The notes beneath the pieces were generated by a model. The model made no database searches. It saw only the letters and a program-made list of their open reading frames with translations, and was not told where the DNA came from. This document shows, in pieces, positions 44,340 to 52,384 of a DNA stretch of 64,000 bases (position 1 is its first letter; every line of letters starts with the position of its first letter). Source of the stretch: Streptomyces sp. NBC_01476 (GTDB taxonomy: Bacteria; Actinomycetota; Actinomycetes; Streptomycetales; Streptomycetaceae); contig NZ_CP109446.1 of the NCBI RefSeq assembly GCF_036227265.1, positions 3,419,001 to 3,483,000 of the forward strand. Direction: 5' to 3'. The translations under genes were made by a program, and so were the position numbers.

Positions 44340-45785
44340 GTGTCTACTACCCAGCTCCCACCCCTACCCCCCACCACCAGCCCCCTGCCGCTGCGTACCG
44401 CCTGGCTCGTCCTGGTCGTCGTGGTCATGGCCGACATCATGGATCTGATCGACTCCAGCGTCGCCAACCTCGCCGGCCCCTCCATCCGCGCCGACCTCGG
44501 CGGCGGCCAGGTGACGGTGCAGTGGGTGCTCAGCGCGTACACCGCGGCCTTCGCCCTCGGCCTGGTCACCTCGGGACGGCTCGGGGACCTGCTCGGGCGC
44601 CGGCGGCTGTTCCTGCTCGGCATGACCGGCTTCACCCTGGCCTCGCTGGCCTGCGGTCTCGCCCCCAACGCGCTCTTCCTGATCGTCGCCCGCACGCTGC
44701 AGGGCCTGTGCGGGTCGGTCATGATCCCGCAGGGTCTGGCCCTGATGAAGGTCGTCTTCCCGCCCCAGCACCTGCGCAAGGCACTGACCCCGGTCGGCCC
44801 GCTGATGGGGCTGACCATGGTGGGCGGGCCCATCCTGGCCGGCTGGCTGCTCCACCTGGACCTGTTCGGCAGCCAGTGGCGCTCCATCTTCCTGATCAAC
44901 ATCCCGTTCGGCGTCATCGCCGGCGTACTCGGCCTGCGCGTCCTGCCCCGGCGCGGCGGCGAGGACCCGGCCGCCCGCCTCGACCTCACCGGCGTCGGCC
45001 TGCTCACCGCGGCCTCGGCCCTGCTCATCGTCCCGCTCATCCAGGGACGCGACCTCGGCTGGCCCGCCTGGACCTACGCGATGATGGCCGCCGCGGTCGT
45101 GCTGCTCGCGCTGTTCGTCGTCTCCCAACGGCACAGCGAGCACCCGGTCATCACACCGTCGCTGTTCCGCAAGCGCAGCTTCGTCGTCGGGCTGATGATC
45201 GTGGCCGGGTTCTACGCCTCACTCAGCGCGTTCGTCCTGGTCATCAACCTGCTGCTGCAGCAGGGCATGCACTGGACGCCGCTGCACACGGGGCTCACAC
45301 TGATCCCCTGGGCCGTCGGCACCGCGGTGGCCGTGCTGCTCGCGGGCGCCGTACTCGCCGAGAAGCTCGGACGCGCCACTCTGCACCTGGGGCTGTCCAT
45401 CGCGGTCGTCGGCCTGCTGGCCCTGTGGTGGTCCACCGCGCACTGGGGGGCCGGCATCACCCTCTGGAAGCTGGCGCCCGCGCTGCTGCTCACCGGCTTC
45501 GGCTCCGGGCTGGTCTTCGTCCCGCTGGTCGATTTCATCATCGGCGACGCCACCGCCGAAGAAGTCGGTACGGGCGCGGGCCTGCTCAACGCGGTCCAGC
45601 AGTTCGCCGGCGCCATCGGCGTCGCCGCCCTCGGCACGGTGTTCTTCGCCCGGGTCGGGCACCCCTCCATCCACTCCTCCCTCGCCGCCGCGGAACTGGT
45701 CTTCGCCATCGCCGCGGGCCTGAACGTCCTGACGCTGCTGCTGGTGGGCCTGCTGCCGCGGCACGCCCAGGGGGCCCACGGCTGA
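44340..45785 (+). CDS. MFS drug exporter, DHA2 family
   Basis: A 481-aa membrane protein from GTG 44340. There is no ribosome site, and a -10-like TTATAG lies 10 bases upstream, so leaderless translation is likely. DHA2 motifs are visible: MADIMDLIDSSVANLAGP in TM1, AYTAAFALGLVTSGRLGDLLGRRR (motif A), and MGLTMVGGPILAGWLL near motif C, with about 14 helices in total. The TM1 aspartate pattern IDSSVAN is typical of this family. It should export a drug or metabolite. The stacked palindromes upstream suggest repressor control, but the regulator is not in this window. Confidence 0.9.
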   Translation: MSTTQLPPLPPTTSPLPLRTAWLVLVVVVMADIMDLIDSSVANLAGPSIRADLGGGQVTVQWVLSAYTAAFALGLVTSGRLGDLLGRRRLFLLGMTGFTLASLACGLAPNALFLIVARTLQGLCGSVMIPQGLALMKVVFPPQHLRKALTPVGPLMGLTMVGGPILAGWLLHLDLFGSQWRSIFLINIPFGVIAGVLGLRVLPRRGGEDPAARLDLTGVGLLTAASALLIVPLIQGRDLGWPAWTYAMMAAAVVLLALFVVSQRHSEHPVITPSLFRKRSFVVGLMIVAGFYASLSAFVLVINLLLQQGMHWTPLHTGLTLIPWAVGTAVAVLLAGAVLAEKLGRATLHLGLSIAVVGLLALWWSTAHWGAGITLWKLAPALLLTGFGSGLVFVPLVDFIIGDATAEEVGTGAGLLNAVQQFAGAIGVAALGTVFFARVGHPSIHSSLAAAELVFAIAAGLNVLTLLLVGLLPRHAQGAHG

Positions 45786-46040
45786 GGCGGCGCGACATCG
45801 GTTGCCGTGCGCCTGACGGCGCTGCGGGCCGTACGGCCGGAGGCCAGGGAACGTACAGGACGGCCCCGTACCGCCGCGTACCTCACACAACGGCCCGCCC
45901 CGGCCCGCGCCCCCGCGACGGTGAACAGCCGCTGCCCGGCCGCCGGTTGGGCTCGACACGGACCGACTCGACTCGACTCGACTCGGCGAAGGGGGCGGGG
46001 GCCGGGACCAAGCCGGGGTCCTGGGGCCCAGGGGCCGGCA
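45786..46040. repeat. Gap with ACTCG pentamer repeat
   Basis: No gene. About four to five copies of GACTC/ACTCG lie in tandem at 45963-45985 (GACTCGACTCGACTCGACTC). Confidence 0.6.
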
Positions 46041-46922
46041 TCAGGGCCGGACGTTCTCCAGGTCCTCAAGAAGGCTGGGGTGCGTCGGCTGCCACCCGAG
46101 GGCATCGCGGGTGTGAGCGCTGGACGCCGGCTGGTCCATCGCGAAGATCGGGCCGAACGGCCCGAACGTCTCCTCCGGTACCGCCTCGACCGGCAGGTTC
46201 AGGCGCCGGCCGACGACCGCCGCGATGTCACGTACCGCGTCGCCCTCGTCGGCCACAGCGTGCCAGGCGGTACCGGCCGGCGCCGATTCGAGGGCCAGCC
46301 GGAACAGGACCGCCGCGTCGAGGGCGTGCACGGCAGGCCAGCGCTGGGTGCCGTCACCCGGGTAGCCGGCCACTCCGGTACGGCGCGCCTGCTCGGTCAG
46401 CAGGCCGGCGAATCCGCCCTTGCCCTCGTTGTGGACCGTACGCGGCATCCGGACAGCCGTGGCCCGCACCCCGCGCGCGGCCAGTTCCAGCAGCGCGTTG
46501 ACGGAACGGCCCCGGCCGCCGACAGGTCCGTCGGTCGGCAGCGGATCGGTCTCGGTGGAGGGACGGCCCGCCACCCAGGGCGTACCCGAGACGGTGACGA
46601 TCGGCCGGTCGCTGCCGATGAGTTCGTTGCCCAGAGCGGCGACGGCGGCACTCTCCTGGGCGACGGCGCGTGCCAGCCCGTCCGGGTCGCCGTAGTCGCG
46701 GCTGAACGCCAGGCTGATCACGCCGTCGGACCGCGCGGCCCCGGCGCGCAGGACGTCGAGGTCCGCGATCTCTCCCCGCAGGGGTTCGGCCCCGGCGTCC
46801 TTGAGGGTCCGCGCGGAGGCGTCCGAGCGGGCCAGCGCGAGGACGGTGTGGCCGTTGGCCAGCAGTTCGGCGACGACCGCGGAGCCGATGGTGCCGGTAC
46901 CGCCGGTGACGAAGACATGCAT
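46041..46922 (-). CDS. NmrA/extended-SDR-like NAD(P)-binding oxidoreductase
   Basis: A 293-aa protein from ATG 46922 with AGGAG upstream. The Rossmann motif MHVFVTGGTGTIGSAVVAELL (G-x-x-G-x-x-G) is at the extreme N-terminus, then an acidic strand and VISLAFSRDYGD. The usual Tyr-x-x-x-Lys of classical SDRs is not evident, which fits the atypical or NmrA-like group with sensor or epimerase roles. It is divergent from a TetR gene, with shared operators at 46941-47003, so it is most likely that regulator's target. Substrate unknown. Confidence 0.85.
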   Translation of the reverse strand: MHVFVTGGTGTIGSAVVAELLANGHTVLALARSDASARTLKDAGAEPLRGEIADLDVLRAGAARSDGVISLAFSRDYGDPDGLARAVAQESAAVAALGNELIGSDRPIVTVSGTPWVAGRPSTETDPLPTDGPVGGRGRSVNALLELAARGVRATAVRMPRTVHNEGKGGFAGLLTEQARRTGVAGYPGDGTQRWPAVHALDAAVLFRLALESAPAGTAWHAVADEGDAVRDIAAVVGRRLNLPVEAVPEETFGPFGPIFAMDQPASSAHTRDALGWQPTHPSLLEDLENVRP

Positions 46923-46940
46923 GAGGGCTCTCCTGACGAG

Positions 46941-47003
46941 TGACGGGACTACTGTCCCATCACCGTAACAGAGCGACGGGACAGGTGTCGCATCGCTCTG
47001 TTA
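46941..47003. promoter_or_regulatory. Two operator palindromes in the NmrA-like/TetR divergent promoter
   Basis: TAACAGAGCGA (46966-46976) and TCGCTCTGTTA (46993-47003) are perfect 11-bp arms 16 bases apart. TGACGGGAC...GTCCCATCA (46941-46961) forms a second palindrome with one mismatch. Their position fits TetR binding that represses both genes. Confidence 0.75.
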
Positions 47004-47013
47004 GGCTGACGGC

Positions 47014-47592
47014 ATGGCTCGATGGGAACCGGGGGCACGAGAGCGGCTGGTCGTCGCGGCCGTGGACCTCTTCACCGAGCAGGGGTACGACGCCACCACC
47101 GTGGCGGAGATCGCGGCGCGGGCCGGTGTCACCAGGAGCACCTTCTTCCGGCACTTCTCCGACAAACGCGAGGTCCTGGTGGCCGGGCAGGCCACCTTGA
47201 GCCGGCTCCTCGCCGAGGGCATCGCGCAGGCGCCGGCGAGCGCCGGCCCGCTCGAAGCGGTCGCCGCCGGTCTTGAGCGCGCGTCGAGCGAGATGGGACC
47301 GGTGAACCGCGACCTCGGCCCCCGCCTGAAAGCGGCCGTGGCGGCGAGCACCGAGCTTCAGGAACGGGACGCGCTGAAGAGCATCGGCCTCGCGTCGGCC
47401 ATGACAGGCGCGCTCCTCGCCCGCGGCGTCCCCGATCCGACCGCGCACCTCGCAGCCGAGTTGGGCGTCCTGGCCTTCAAGCGGGGCTACGCCCGGTGGT
47501 CCGAAGCCGGCCCCGACGAACCGACAGGCCTCGCCCCGCACGCACTCGCCGCCCTGGAGGAACTCCGCACGGCCACCAGGACGCTGGACTGA
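47014..47592 (+). CDS. TetR-family transcriptional regulator
   Basis: A 192-aa regulator starting at ATG 47014; no strong ribosome site is present. Residues about 9-55 hold the helix-turn-helix (ATTVAEIAARAGVTRSTFFRHFSDKREVL). The C-terminal domain is helical, of typical TetR length, and ends with LAALEELRTAT. It is divergently transcribed from the NmrA-like gene, with two palindromic operators in the 91-base gap, so it probably represses that gene and itself. The inducer is unknown. Confidence 0.9.
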   Translation: MARWEPGARERLVVAAVDLFTEQGYDATTVAEIAARAGVTRSTFFRHFSDKREVLVAGQATLSRLLAEGIAQAPASAGPLEAVAAGLERASSEMGPVNRDLGPRLKAAVAASTELQERDALKSIGLASAMTGALLARGVPDPTAHLAAELGVLAFKRGYARWSEAGPDEPTGLAPHALAALEELRTATRTLD

Positions 47593-47613
47593 CCTCCCAC
47601 GACCGCGGCGCAC

Positions 47614-47922
47614 CTACACCTGCCGCCGCATCACGATCACGGGGCGGCCGCCACCCCGGCATGAGCACGCGACGGCCACCCGAACCGCGGCCCAGGCCGG
47701 TAGCCGGATGACCTTCGTGGCACGCAGCCCACCCGACGGCCCGCCCGCTCGCACCTGTCCACCGAACGCCTCCAGCCAGGTTTCAAGCGCCTCCCGACTC
47801 TCCGACTTCGTCAGCTTCGCCGAGACACCCGCGAGGCCTGCCGTCAGCCAGGCCCCCCAGACGGAGTCCGGCGCCGCCTCATCGGCCACCTCGTTGGCCG
47901 CCCTGATCCCCTGACGCACCAC
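47614..47922 (-). pseudogene. Remnant of an unknown protein
   Basis: A 102-codon frame (VRQGIRAANEVADEAAPDSVWGAWLTAGLAGVSAKL...) looks genuinely coding in its first 70 residues. Upstream in another frame is MRRQLEADGFDDVRRSG, which would continue naturally into it after a small shift near 47960. No good ribosome site is present at either start. It is probably a decayed or frameshifted gene. I do not recognise the family. Confidence 0.4.
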
Positions 47923-48025
47923 ATCGAGAACCTCCGCCGCCCCGCGCCACCGTCATCCGGAACGCCGGACATCATCGAAGCCATCGGCCTCCAGCTGACG
48001 CCGCATGCCGTCGAGCCGACCGCGC

Positions 48026-48403
48026 CTACGGGTGCGTGTCCGTGATCGCGATGACCTCGTCGAGGCGGTCCAGGGCAGCCTGCAAGTCGTCGATCTTGGC
48101 CTTGATACGGTCCCGCTCGGCGCGCAGCATGGCTCGTTGCCTGGCGTCGGTGTGCCCGGAGTCCCAGCACGGAAGGAGTTCCGTGATCCTGCGGCTGGTC
48201 AGGCCGGCGGCGAACATCTGCTGGAAGAAACGGACCAGGGTGACGGCCTCCTGCCGGTAGAGGCGCTGGCCGGAGGGGCTGCGCTGCGCGATGAGCAGCC
48301 CCTGCTGCTCGTAGTAACGCACAGCGCGTACCGACACGCCGGCACCCCGCGCCACCTCGCCGATGCGGATCAGCCGCTCGGCCGCGGCCTCTGTGACGGT
48401 CAT
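48026..48403 (-). CDS. MerR-family transcriptional regulator
   Basis: A 125-aa regulator from ATG 48403, six bases after GAGAGGA; the longer frame to 48436 is rejected. The N-terminal winged helix is typical (LIRIGEVARGAGVSVRAVRYYEQQGLL, about 11-37), followed by SGQRLYRQEAVTLVRFF and a long dimerisation coiled coil (RQRAMLRAERDRIKAKIDDLQAALDRLDEVI). No metal-binding cysteine cluster is seen; the single Cys is in LLPCWDSGHTD. It is divergent from an SDR gene across a 74-base promoter that contains a MerR-type palindrome, so it likely activates that gene. Confidence 0.92.
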   Translation of the reverse strand: MTVTEAAAERLIRIGEVARGAGVSVRAVRYYEQQGLLIAQRSPSGQRLYRQEAVTLVRFFQQMFAAGLTSRRITELLPCWDSGHTDARQRAMLRAERDRIKAKIDDLQAALDRLDEVIAITDTHP

Positions 48404-48438
48404 GGCGATTCCTCTCACCCGGCCCTGATGACCCATAC

Positions 48439-48469
48439 TTGCCTCTGACGTTAGCGTCAGGTTTTAGCG
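48439..48469 (+). promoter_or_regulatory. MerR-type promoter with operator in the spacer
   Basis: CTGACG-TTAG-CGTCAG (48445-48460) is a perfect palindrome between a -35-like TTGCCT (48439-48444) and a -10-like TTAGCG/TTTTAG (about 48462-48469). That long-spacer layout is characteristic of MerR-activated promoters. The SDR ATG follows about 10 bases later, so the transcript may be leaderless. Confidence 0.75.
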
Positions 48470-48477
48470 TACCGGGC

Positions 48478-49206
48478 ATGGACATCAACAACTCAGTTGC
48501 CCTTGTCACCGGAGCCAACCGCGGCCTGGGCCGCGCCTTCGCCCAGCGCCTGCTCGAACGGGGTGCCCGCAAGGTCTACGCGACGGCTCGCCGGCCCGAG
48601 ACCGTGGATCTGCCCGGGGTCGACGTGCTGCCCCTCGACATCACCGATCCCGCATCCGTGAGGGCCGCGGGCGAGGCCGCCCCGGACGTCTCGCTGCTCA
48701 TCAACAACGCGGGGATCCAGACGGGGACCGATCTGGTGAACGGTTCGCTGGACGCGGTACGGCACGAGCTGGAGACCAACATGTTCGGCCACTTGGCAAT
48801 GATCCGGGAGTTCGCGCCGGCGCTCGCCAGGAACGGCGGGGGCGCGATCGTCAACGTCCTCTCCGCCATGTCGTGGTTCGGAGGCAAGGGGGCCAATGCC
48901 TACCACCTGACCAAGGCCGCCGCCTGGGCCATGACCAACGGCGTCCGCCTGGAACTCGCCGAGCAGGGCACGCTCGTGACGGCGGTGCACCTCGGCCTGG
49001 CCGACACCGACATGGCCGCGGGCTGGCCGGTGGCCAAGATCGCACCGTCGGACCTGGCCGACGCGGCACTCGACGGTGTCGAGGCGGGCTCCGCCGAGGT
49101 CCTCGCCGACCAGTGGAGCCGGGACGTCAAGGCCCGGCTGCCGCTGACGCCGGAAGAATTCAACGACGCGATGGACCGCGCGCTGGCGGCGCTGACGACG
49201 GCGTGA
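48478..49206 (+). CDS. Classical short-chain dehydrogenase/reductase
   Basis: A 242-aa SDR from ATG 48478. The cofactor motif VALVTGANRGLGRAFA (T-G-x-x-x-G-x-G) is at about 8-23, LLINNAGIQTG (NNAG) at about 78-88, then the catalytic Ser region VLSAMSWFGGKGANAYHLTKAAAW, with Tyr-x-x-x-Lys present as YHLTK. Arg following the ATARR strand suggests NADP(H) preference. It reduces an aldehyde, ketone or quinone-type substrate in the cytoplasm. It is divergent from and probably activated by the MerR gene. Confidence 0.93.
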   Translation: MDINNSVALVTGANRGLGRAFAQRLLERGARKVYATARRPETVDLPGVDVLPLDITDPASVRAAGEAAPDVSLLINNAGIQTGTDLVNGSLDAVRHELETNMFGHLAMIREFAPALARNGGGAIVNVLSAMSWFGGKGANAYHLTKAAAWAMTNGVRLELAEQGTLVTAVHLGLADTDMAAGWPVAKIAPSDLADAALDGVEAGSAEVLADQWSRDVKARLPLTPEEFNDAMDRALAALTTA

Positions 49207-49481
49207 GGGGCCCACTCGGGCCGCACTGACTTCGGCCGACTGCCTCTGAGCTCAGTCAGTCAATACTCCGCCCGCAGTTGTGGATCTCCATGTTGTGGCC
49301 TCGCGTCGGCGGAAGCGGGCAGTCGCGGGCGCGGGCCTGGTGTCGACGACTCCGTAGGGACCCGTGCAGGCCATGGTCGCGTCGGCCGTTCGGGGATCAG
49401 GCCGACGACGACCCAGTCGGCGCGGGCCTTTCGCGCCGACGCCCACGGACAGTTGCCGCCAGCCGCGTCGCGGAGATAGGG

Positions 49482-49877
49482 GTGGCGGACCTGAAAGGGT
49501 TCACCTTCAACTTCCTGGCCGGGAAGGGCCTCCCGTCCGGGGTGAAGGACGTCAGCCAACGGCCCCGGCCCGTCCCGGCGCCGTGCCGGCCGCTCTATGA
49601 CATGACCCAGTACATCGGCGGCTACCAGCCGGTCGCACGGGTCATCGAGGAAGCCCGCTCCCCGGCCCCACATCTCGGCGACCTGGCGATCTCGTACGTC
49701 ATGACACAGAACCTTCCCGCAGACGACGAAGGACCAGCCGCGGCAACCCAGTTCGCCTACACCGTCATCCGGTCCGGAACGACCGTGGCCACCTTCTTCT
49801 CCATGCCGCCCCAAGCCGGCACCCCTGCGCGCATACCCCAGCAGGTCATCACAGCGCAGATCAACAAACTGGCCTGA
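49482..49877 (+). pseudogene. C-terminal fragment of a secreted-type hypothetical protein
   Basis: From GTG 49482 (weak GGAGA upstream) the frame gives 131 plausible residues (VADLKGFTFNFLAGKGLP ... RIPQQVITAQINKLA). In the same frame upstream the sequence is Arg-rich and non-coding in character. The pattern suggests an N-terminally truncated lipoprotein or sensor-like protein whose signal sequence is gone. It could also be a short intact gene. Family not recognised. Confidence 0.45.
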
Positions 49878-50127
49878 TGGCGACGCGGGAAACCCCAGTC
49901 ACCCCTGAACCCACCGACGTCGCTTCAAGGCACCGCGTACAGCCGCTCCGTCCTCGGGCCCACGGTTCTCGGCAGCCGTCCTGTGCCACATTGTGCGGTC
50001 CCGCACCGGAACCCGCGCAGGAACGGCCCGTTGTCCTCCGACTGTCCCGATGCGGTCCCCTGGCGCTCCCCTGGCCGCCGACGGCCCCCGTGCCCGAACC
50101 AGCGATGCCACAGAACGCGGAGGAAAA

Positions 50128-50169
50128 GGAAAAACCCCAGGTCACGGCGAGTGAGTCCTGGGGTTTTCC
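50128..50169. terminator. Rho-independent terminator, tRNA-type
   Basis: AAAACCCCAGG (50131-50141) pairs with CCTGGGGTTTT (50157-50167). On the minus strand the hairpin lies directly after a tRNA 3' end, as is usual for tRNA genes in Streptomyces. Confidence 0.85.
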
Positions 50170-50201
50170 GGAGCCGCCTGCGGGATTCGAACCCGAGACC
50201 C
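50170..50201 (-). other. tRNA 3'-end fragment, probable att site of an integrated island
   Basis: On the minus strand this is the T-arm and acceptor 3' strand of a tRNA: T-loop TTCGAAT flanked by CGGG/CCCG, then AGGCGGC and CC. The matching 5' part (expected to start GCCGCCT about 75 bases upstream) is absent. Tyrosine integrases duplicate exactly this part of a tRNA, so it is a likely attL/attR. The native terminator remains on the left, so the inserted element lies to the right. Confidence 0.7.
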
Positions 50202-50969
50202 ATGCATGACGAGGGCTGGCGGGATCGTGACATACGGTGGGTAGTCATGCCCCGAGATCCGGTTTTCGCTGCTCAGCGACTTTCGGTCTGAGGCTGGGTG
50301 CGGTGGCGGGGGCTAGATGCTGAGTCGTCCGCTCACGCAAGGCTCACGCAGACACCGCTACCGGGCAACGGAAGCAGACGGCTTCAGGACTTCGGTACAG
50401 GCGTCGAGCGTGGCTGGGTACGCGTGTCCAGCCGATGAGGCGGATCCGACGAGAATGCCTGCTGATCGCCATGGCGGTGCCGGAGGTCGCGCAGGCCGAT
50501 ACCCCGACGGGCGCATTCGGCAGGCACTTCCTTCTCCGGCGCTGTGGCGGACAGGGGTGACGTGGGCGGGCAGTCCAGCGGGGACGCCGTGGACGGTGAG
50601 GCCGGACAGCGGCTGCCGGGGGCCAGCCATTCGTGACAGGCAGACGTGGCCGCGCCCGCTGACACTTCGCCGCTGAACTATCTCCTCCCCAAACTGGACC
50701 ATCGCGTAGCCAGGGACGCTGTTTAGATCGGACGATGTCGGGCGCTCACGGCTTTGAGTCCGACCGAGTGACTGACAGGTCCTTGGGCACTGCGACGTGA
50801 CCGGATCGAGGGCGTAGGTGCCGCGCCATGGTGATCATTTGGCTGTCTTATGATGCAGCCTTCATCGCGCCGACGCGCCGGCCGACTCCGAACATTCGCC
50901 TACGTTGGCTAGTGCACACCTGTGACAGGCTTGGATGGGTCGATACTGAGCCTACGAGGGGTGGCCGGC

Positions 50970-50991
50970 ACTATGTCGTATCCGCCATAGT
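50970..50991 (+). promoter_or_regulatory. Inverted repeat just upstream of the XRE-DruA-like gene
   Basis: ACTATG (50970-50975) and CATAGT (50986-50991) flank ten bases and end seven bases before ATG 50998. This could be an autoregulatory site for the product's own helix-turn-helix. Confidence 0.45.
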
Positions 50992-50997
50992 AGGGCG

Positions 50998-52377
50998 ATG
51001 ACCAATGCACTCTTTGCCGTGGCCGGGGAACCGGATTCGCCTGCCGCTGTGGTGCGCCGTGCGCGTGCGGCCGTGGGTTGGAGTCAGTCTCGACTGGCTC
51101 AAGAGTCCGGAGTGCCACAGAGCTCGATCTGCAAGTACGAACGCGGTGAGCGGATTCCACGTGCGGACATACTGCTGCGCCTGTTGCGCGCTCTGGAGGC
51201 GGAGGGAGAAGGCACGGTAGACGGCCCAGAGCAGCGCGCCGCGGTGTTGCGTGAACGGGTCTTCGCGCACCTGAGGAACCAGGGCTTCCACGTCAAGGAC
51301 GGGGCCGTTCTGGCACCGGTACAGGACGACAAGGACCATTTGCGGCGCCTGCACAGTGAAGCAGTCGGGGCTAGCCGGGAGCGGGCGAGGAAGGCGCTAG
51401 CGGGACACGAGGACGCGTTGGTGTCCCGTCTGGCGGCCGGGAAGGACATCGACCCGCGCAAGATCCGCCCGGCGCTGGTACACGTGGACGACTATCGCAG
51501 CCAGGACAGCGCCATGTGGCGCTGGTGTGCATTGCACTGGTCTGTTCCCGTGTCCAGCGGATACGGGCGCCGGCTGCGATTTCTCGTCGTCGATGAAGGC
51601 CACGAGGATCGAGTCATGGGGTTGATTGGGCTCGCGGACCCGGTCTTCGCGCTCAAGGCACGTGACGCGGTCATCGGCTGGTCGCCACAGCAGCGTCAGG
51701 AACGGCTGGCGTGCGTGATGGACGCCTTCGTCCTGGGCGCGGTACCGCCGTACAGCCACCTGCTAGCGGGGAAGCTTACGGCCTTGCTGACCACCAGCCG
51801 GGAGGTCCGTGACACCTTCGCTGAACGGTACGGGCACAAGACAACCCGCATCGCCGGACGTGACCCGGATGCACAATTGGCGCTGGTTACCACGGCATCC
51901 GCGCTGGGTCGTTCCTCTCTGTATAACCGGCTGCGCACGCCCGACGGCGCACTCGCGTTCAGTCCTGTCGGCTTCACCGCTGGCAGCGGTGACTTCCACT
52001 TCTCCGGGGACATCTACGAGGACCTCGCCGCGTTCGCCGCCGCCAGCACGCCAGGCGAGAAATCGCACCGGCACGCCAACTGGGGTAGTAGCGGGTCGTT
52101 CCGCAATAGGCGCGAAGTCCTCAGCCGCGCTTTCACGGGGCTTGGGCTGAACCCGAAAAAGATGCGCCTGCACGGAGTGCGGCGCCAGATCTTCCTCGCC
52201 CCACTCGCGGTCAACTTCGACCGCTGGCTCCGCGAGGAGGACCAGCAGCTTCACTGGTCCACCCGCTCCACTGCGGAGTTGGGGCGGTGGTGGCAGGAGA
52301 GGTGGGCCTTCGCCCGCGCGCAGTCCACTTCCGAATGGCGTTCCTTCGATCCCACCTCTTGGCGCCTATATACGTGA
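50998..52377 (+). CDS. XRE helix-turn-helix fused to a DruA-like (DUF4338) domain
   Basis: A 459-aa protein. Residues about 15-68 form an XRE/Cro HTH (VVRRARAAVGWSQSRLAQESGVPQSS...KYERGERIP). From about 95 the protein matches the DUF4338/DruA pattern: PALVHVDD, LHWSVPVSSGYGRRLRFLVVDE, VMGLIGLADPVFALKARDAVIGW, MDAFVLGAVPPYSHLLAGKLTALL and TFAERYGHKT. DruA is a component of the Druantia anti-phage systems; here no DruE-type helicase is adjacent. It lies convergent to the HerA gene (7-base gap). A fused HTH suggests self-regulation. The defence role is inference from family and context. Confidence 0.75.
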   Translation: MTNALFAVAGEPDSPAAVVRRARAAVGWSQSRLAQESGVPQSSICKYERGERIPRADILLRLLRALEAEGEGTVDGPEQRAAVLRERVFAHLRNQGFHVKDGAVLAPVQDDKDHLRRLHSEAVGASRERARKALAGHEDALVSRLAAGKDIDPRKIRPALVHVDDYRSQDSAMWRWCALHWSVPVSSGYGRRLRFLVVDEGHEDRVMGLIGLADPVFALKARDAVIGWSPQQRQERLACVMDAFVLGAVPPYSHLLAGKLTALLTTSREVRDTFAERYGHKTTRIAGRDPDAQLALVTTASALGRSSLYNRLRTPDGALAFSPVGFTAGSGDFHFSGDIYEDLAAFAAASTPGEKSHRHANWGSSGSFRNRREVLSRAFTGLGLNPKKMRLHGVRRQIFLAPLAVNFDRWLREEDQQLHWSTRSTAELGRWWQERWAFARAQSTSEWRSFDPTSWRLYT

Positions 52378-52384
52378 CTCAGGG

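Larger units (their letters stand above)
49878..50997. other. Long gap at the island boundary, no supported gene
   Basis: About 1.1 kb holding the terminator at 50128-50169, the tRNA remnant at 50170-50201, a short palindrome TCGCTG-CT-CAGCGA at 50266-50279, and no convincing gene. Minus-strand frames at 50358-50702 look like decayed coding sequence. GC content falls to the right of about 50.7 kb. Confidence 0.6.

Noticed and set aside
49260..49814. 184-aa minus-strand frame
   Set aside because: Antisense to the better-supported C-terminal fragment, with no recognisable domain and no start signal.
50170..50260. Complete tRNA gene on the minus strand
   Set aside because: Only the 3' third is present. 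No anticodon arm or matching 5' acceptor strand lies at the right distance.
50358..50702. 114-aa minus-strand frame in the island boundary gap
   Set aside because: It has some coding-like stretches but no recognisable domain and no ribosome site. At most it is a decayed gene.
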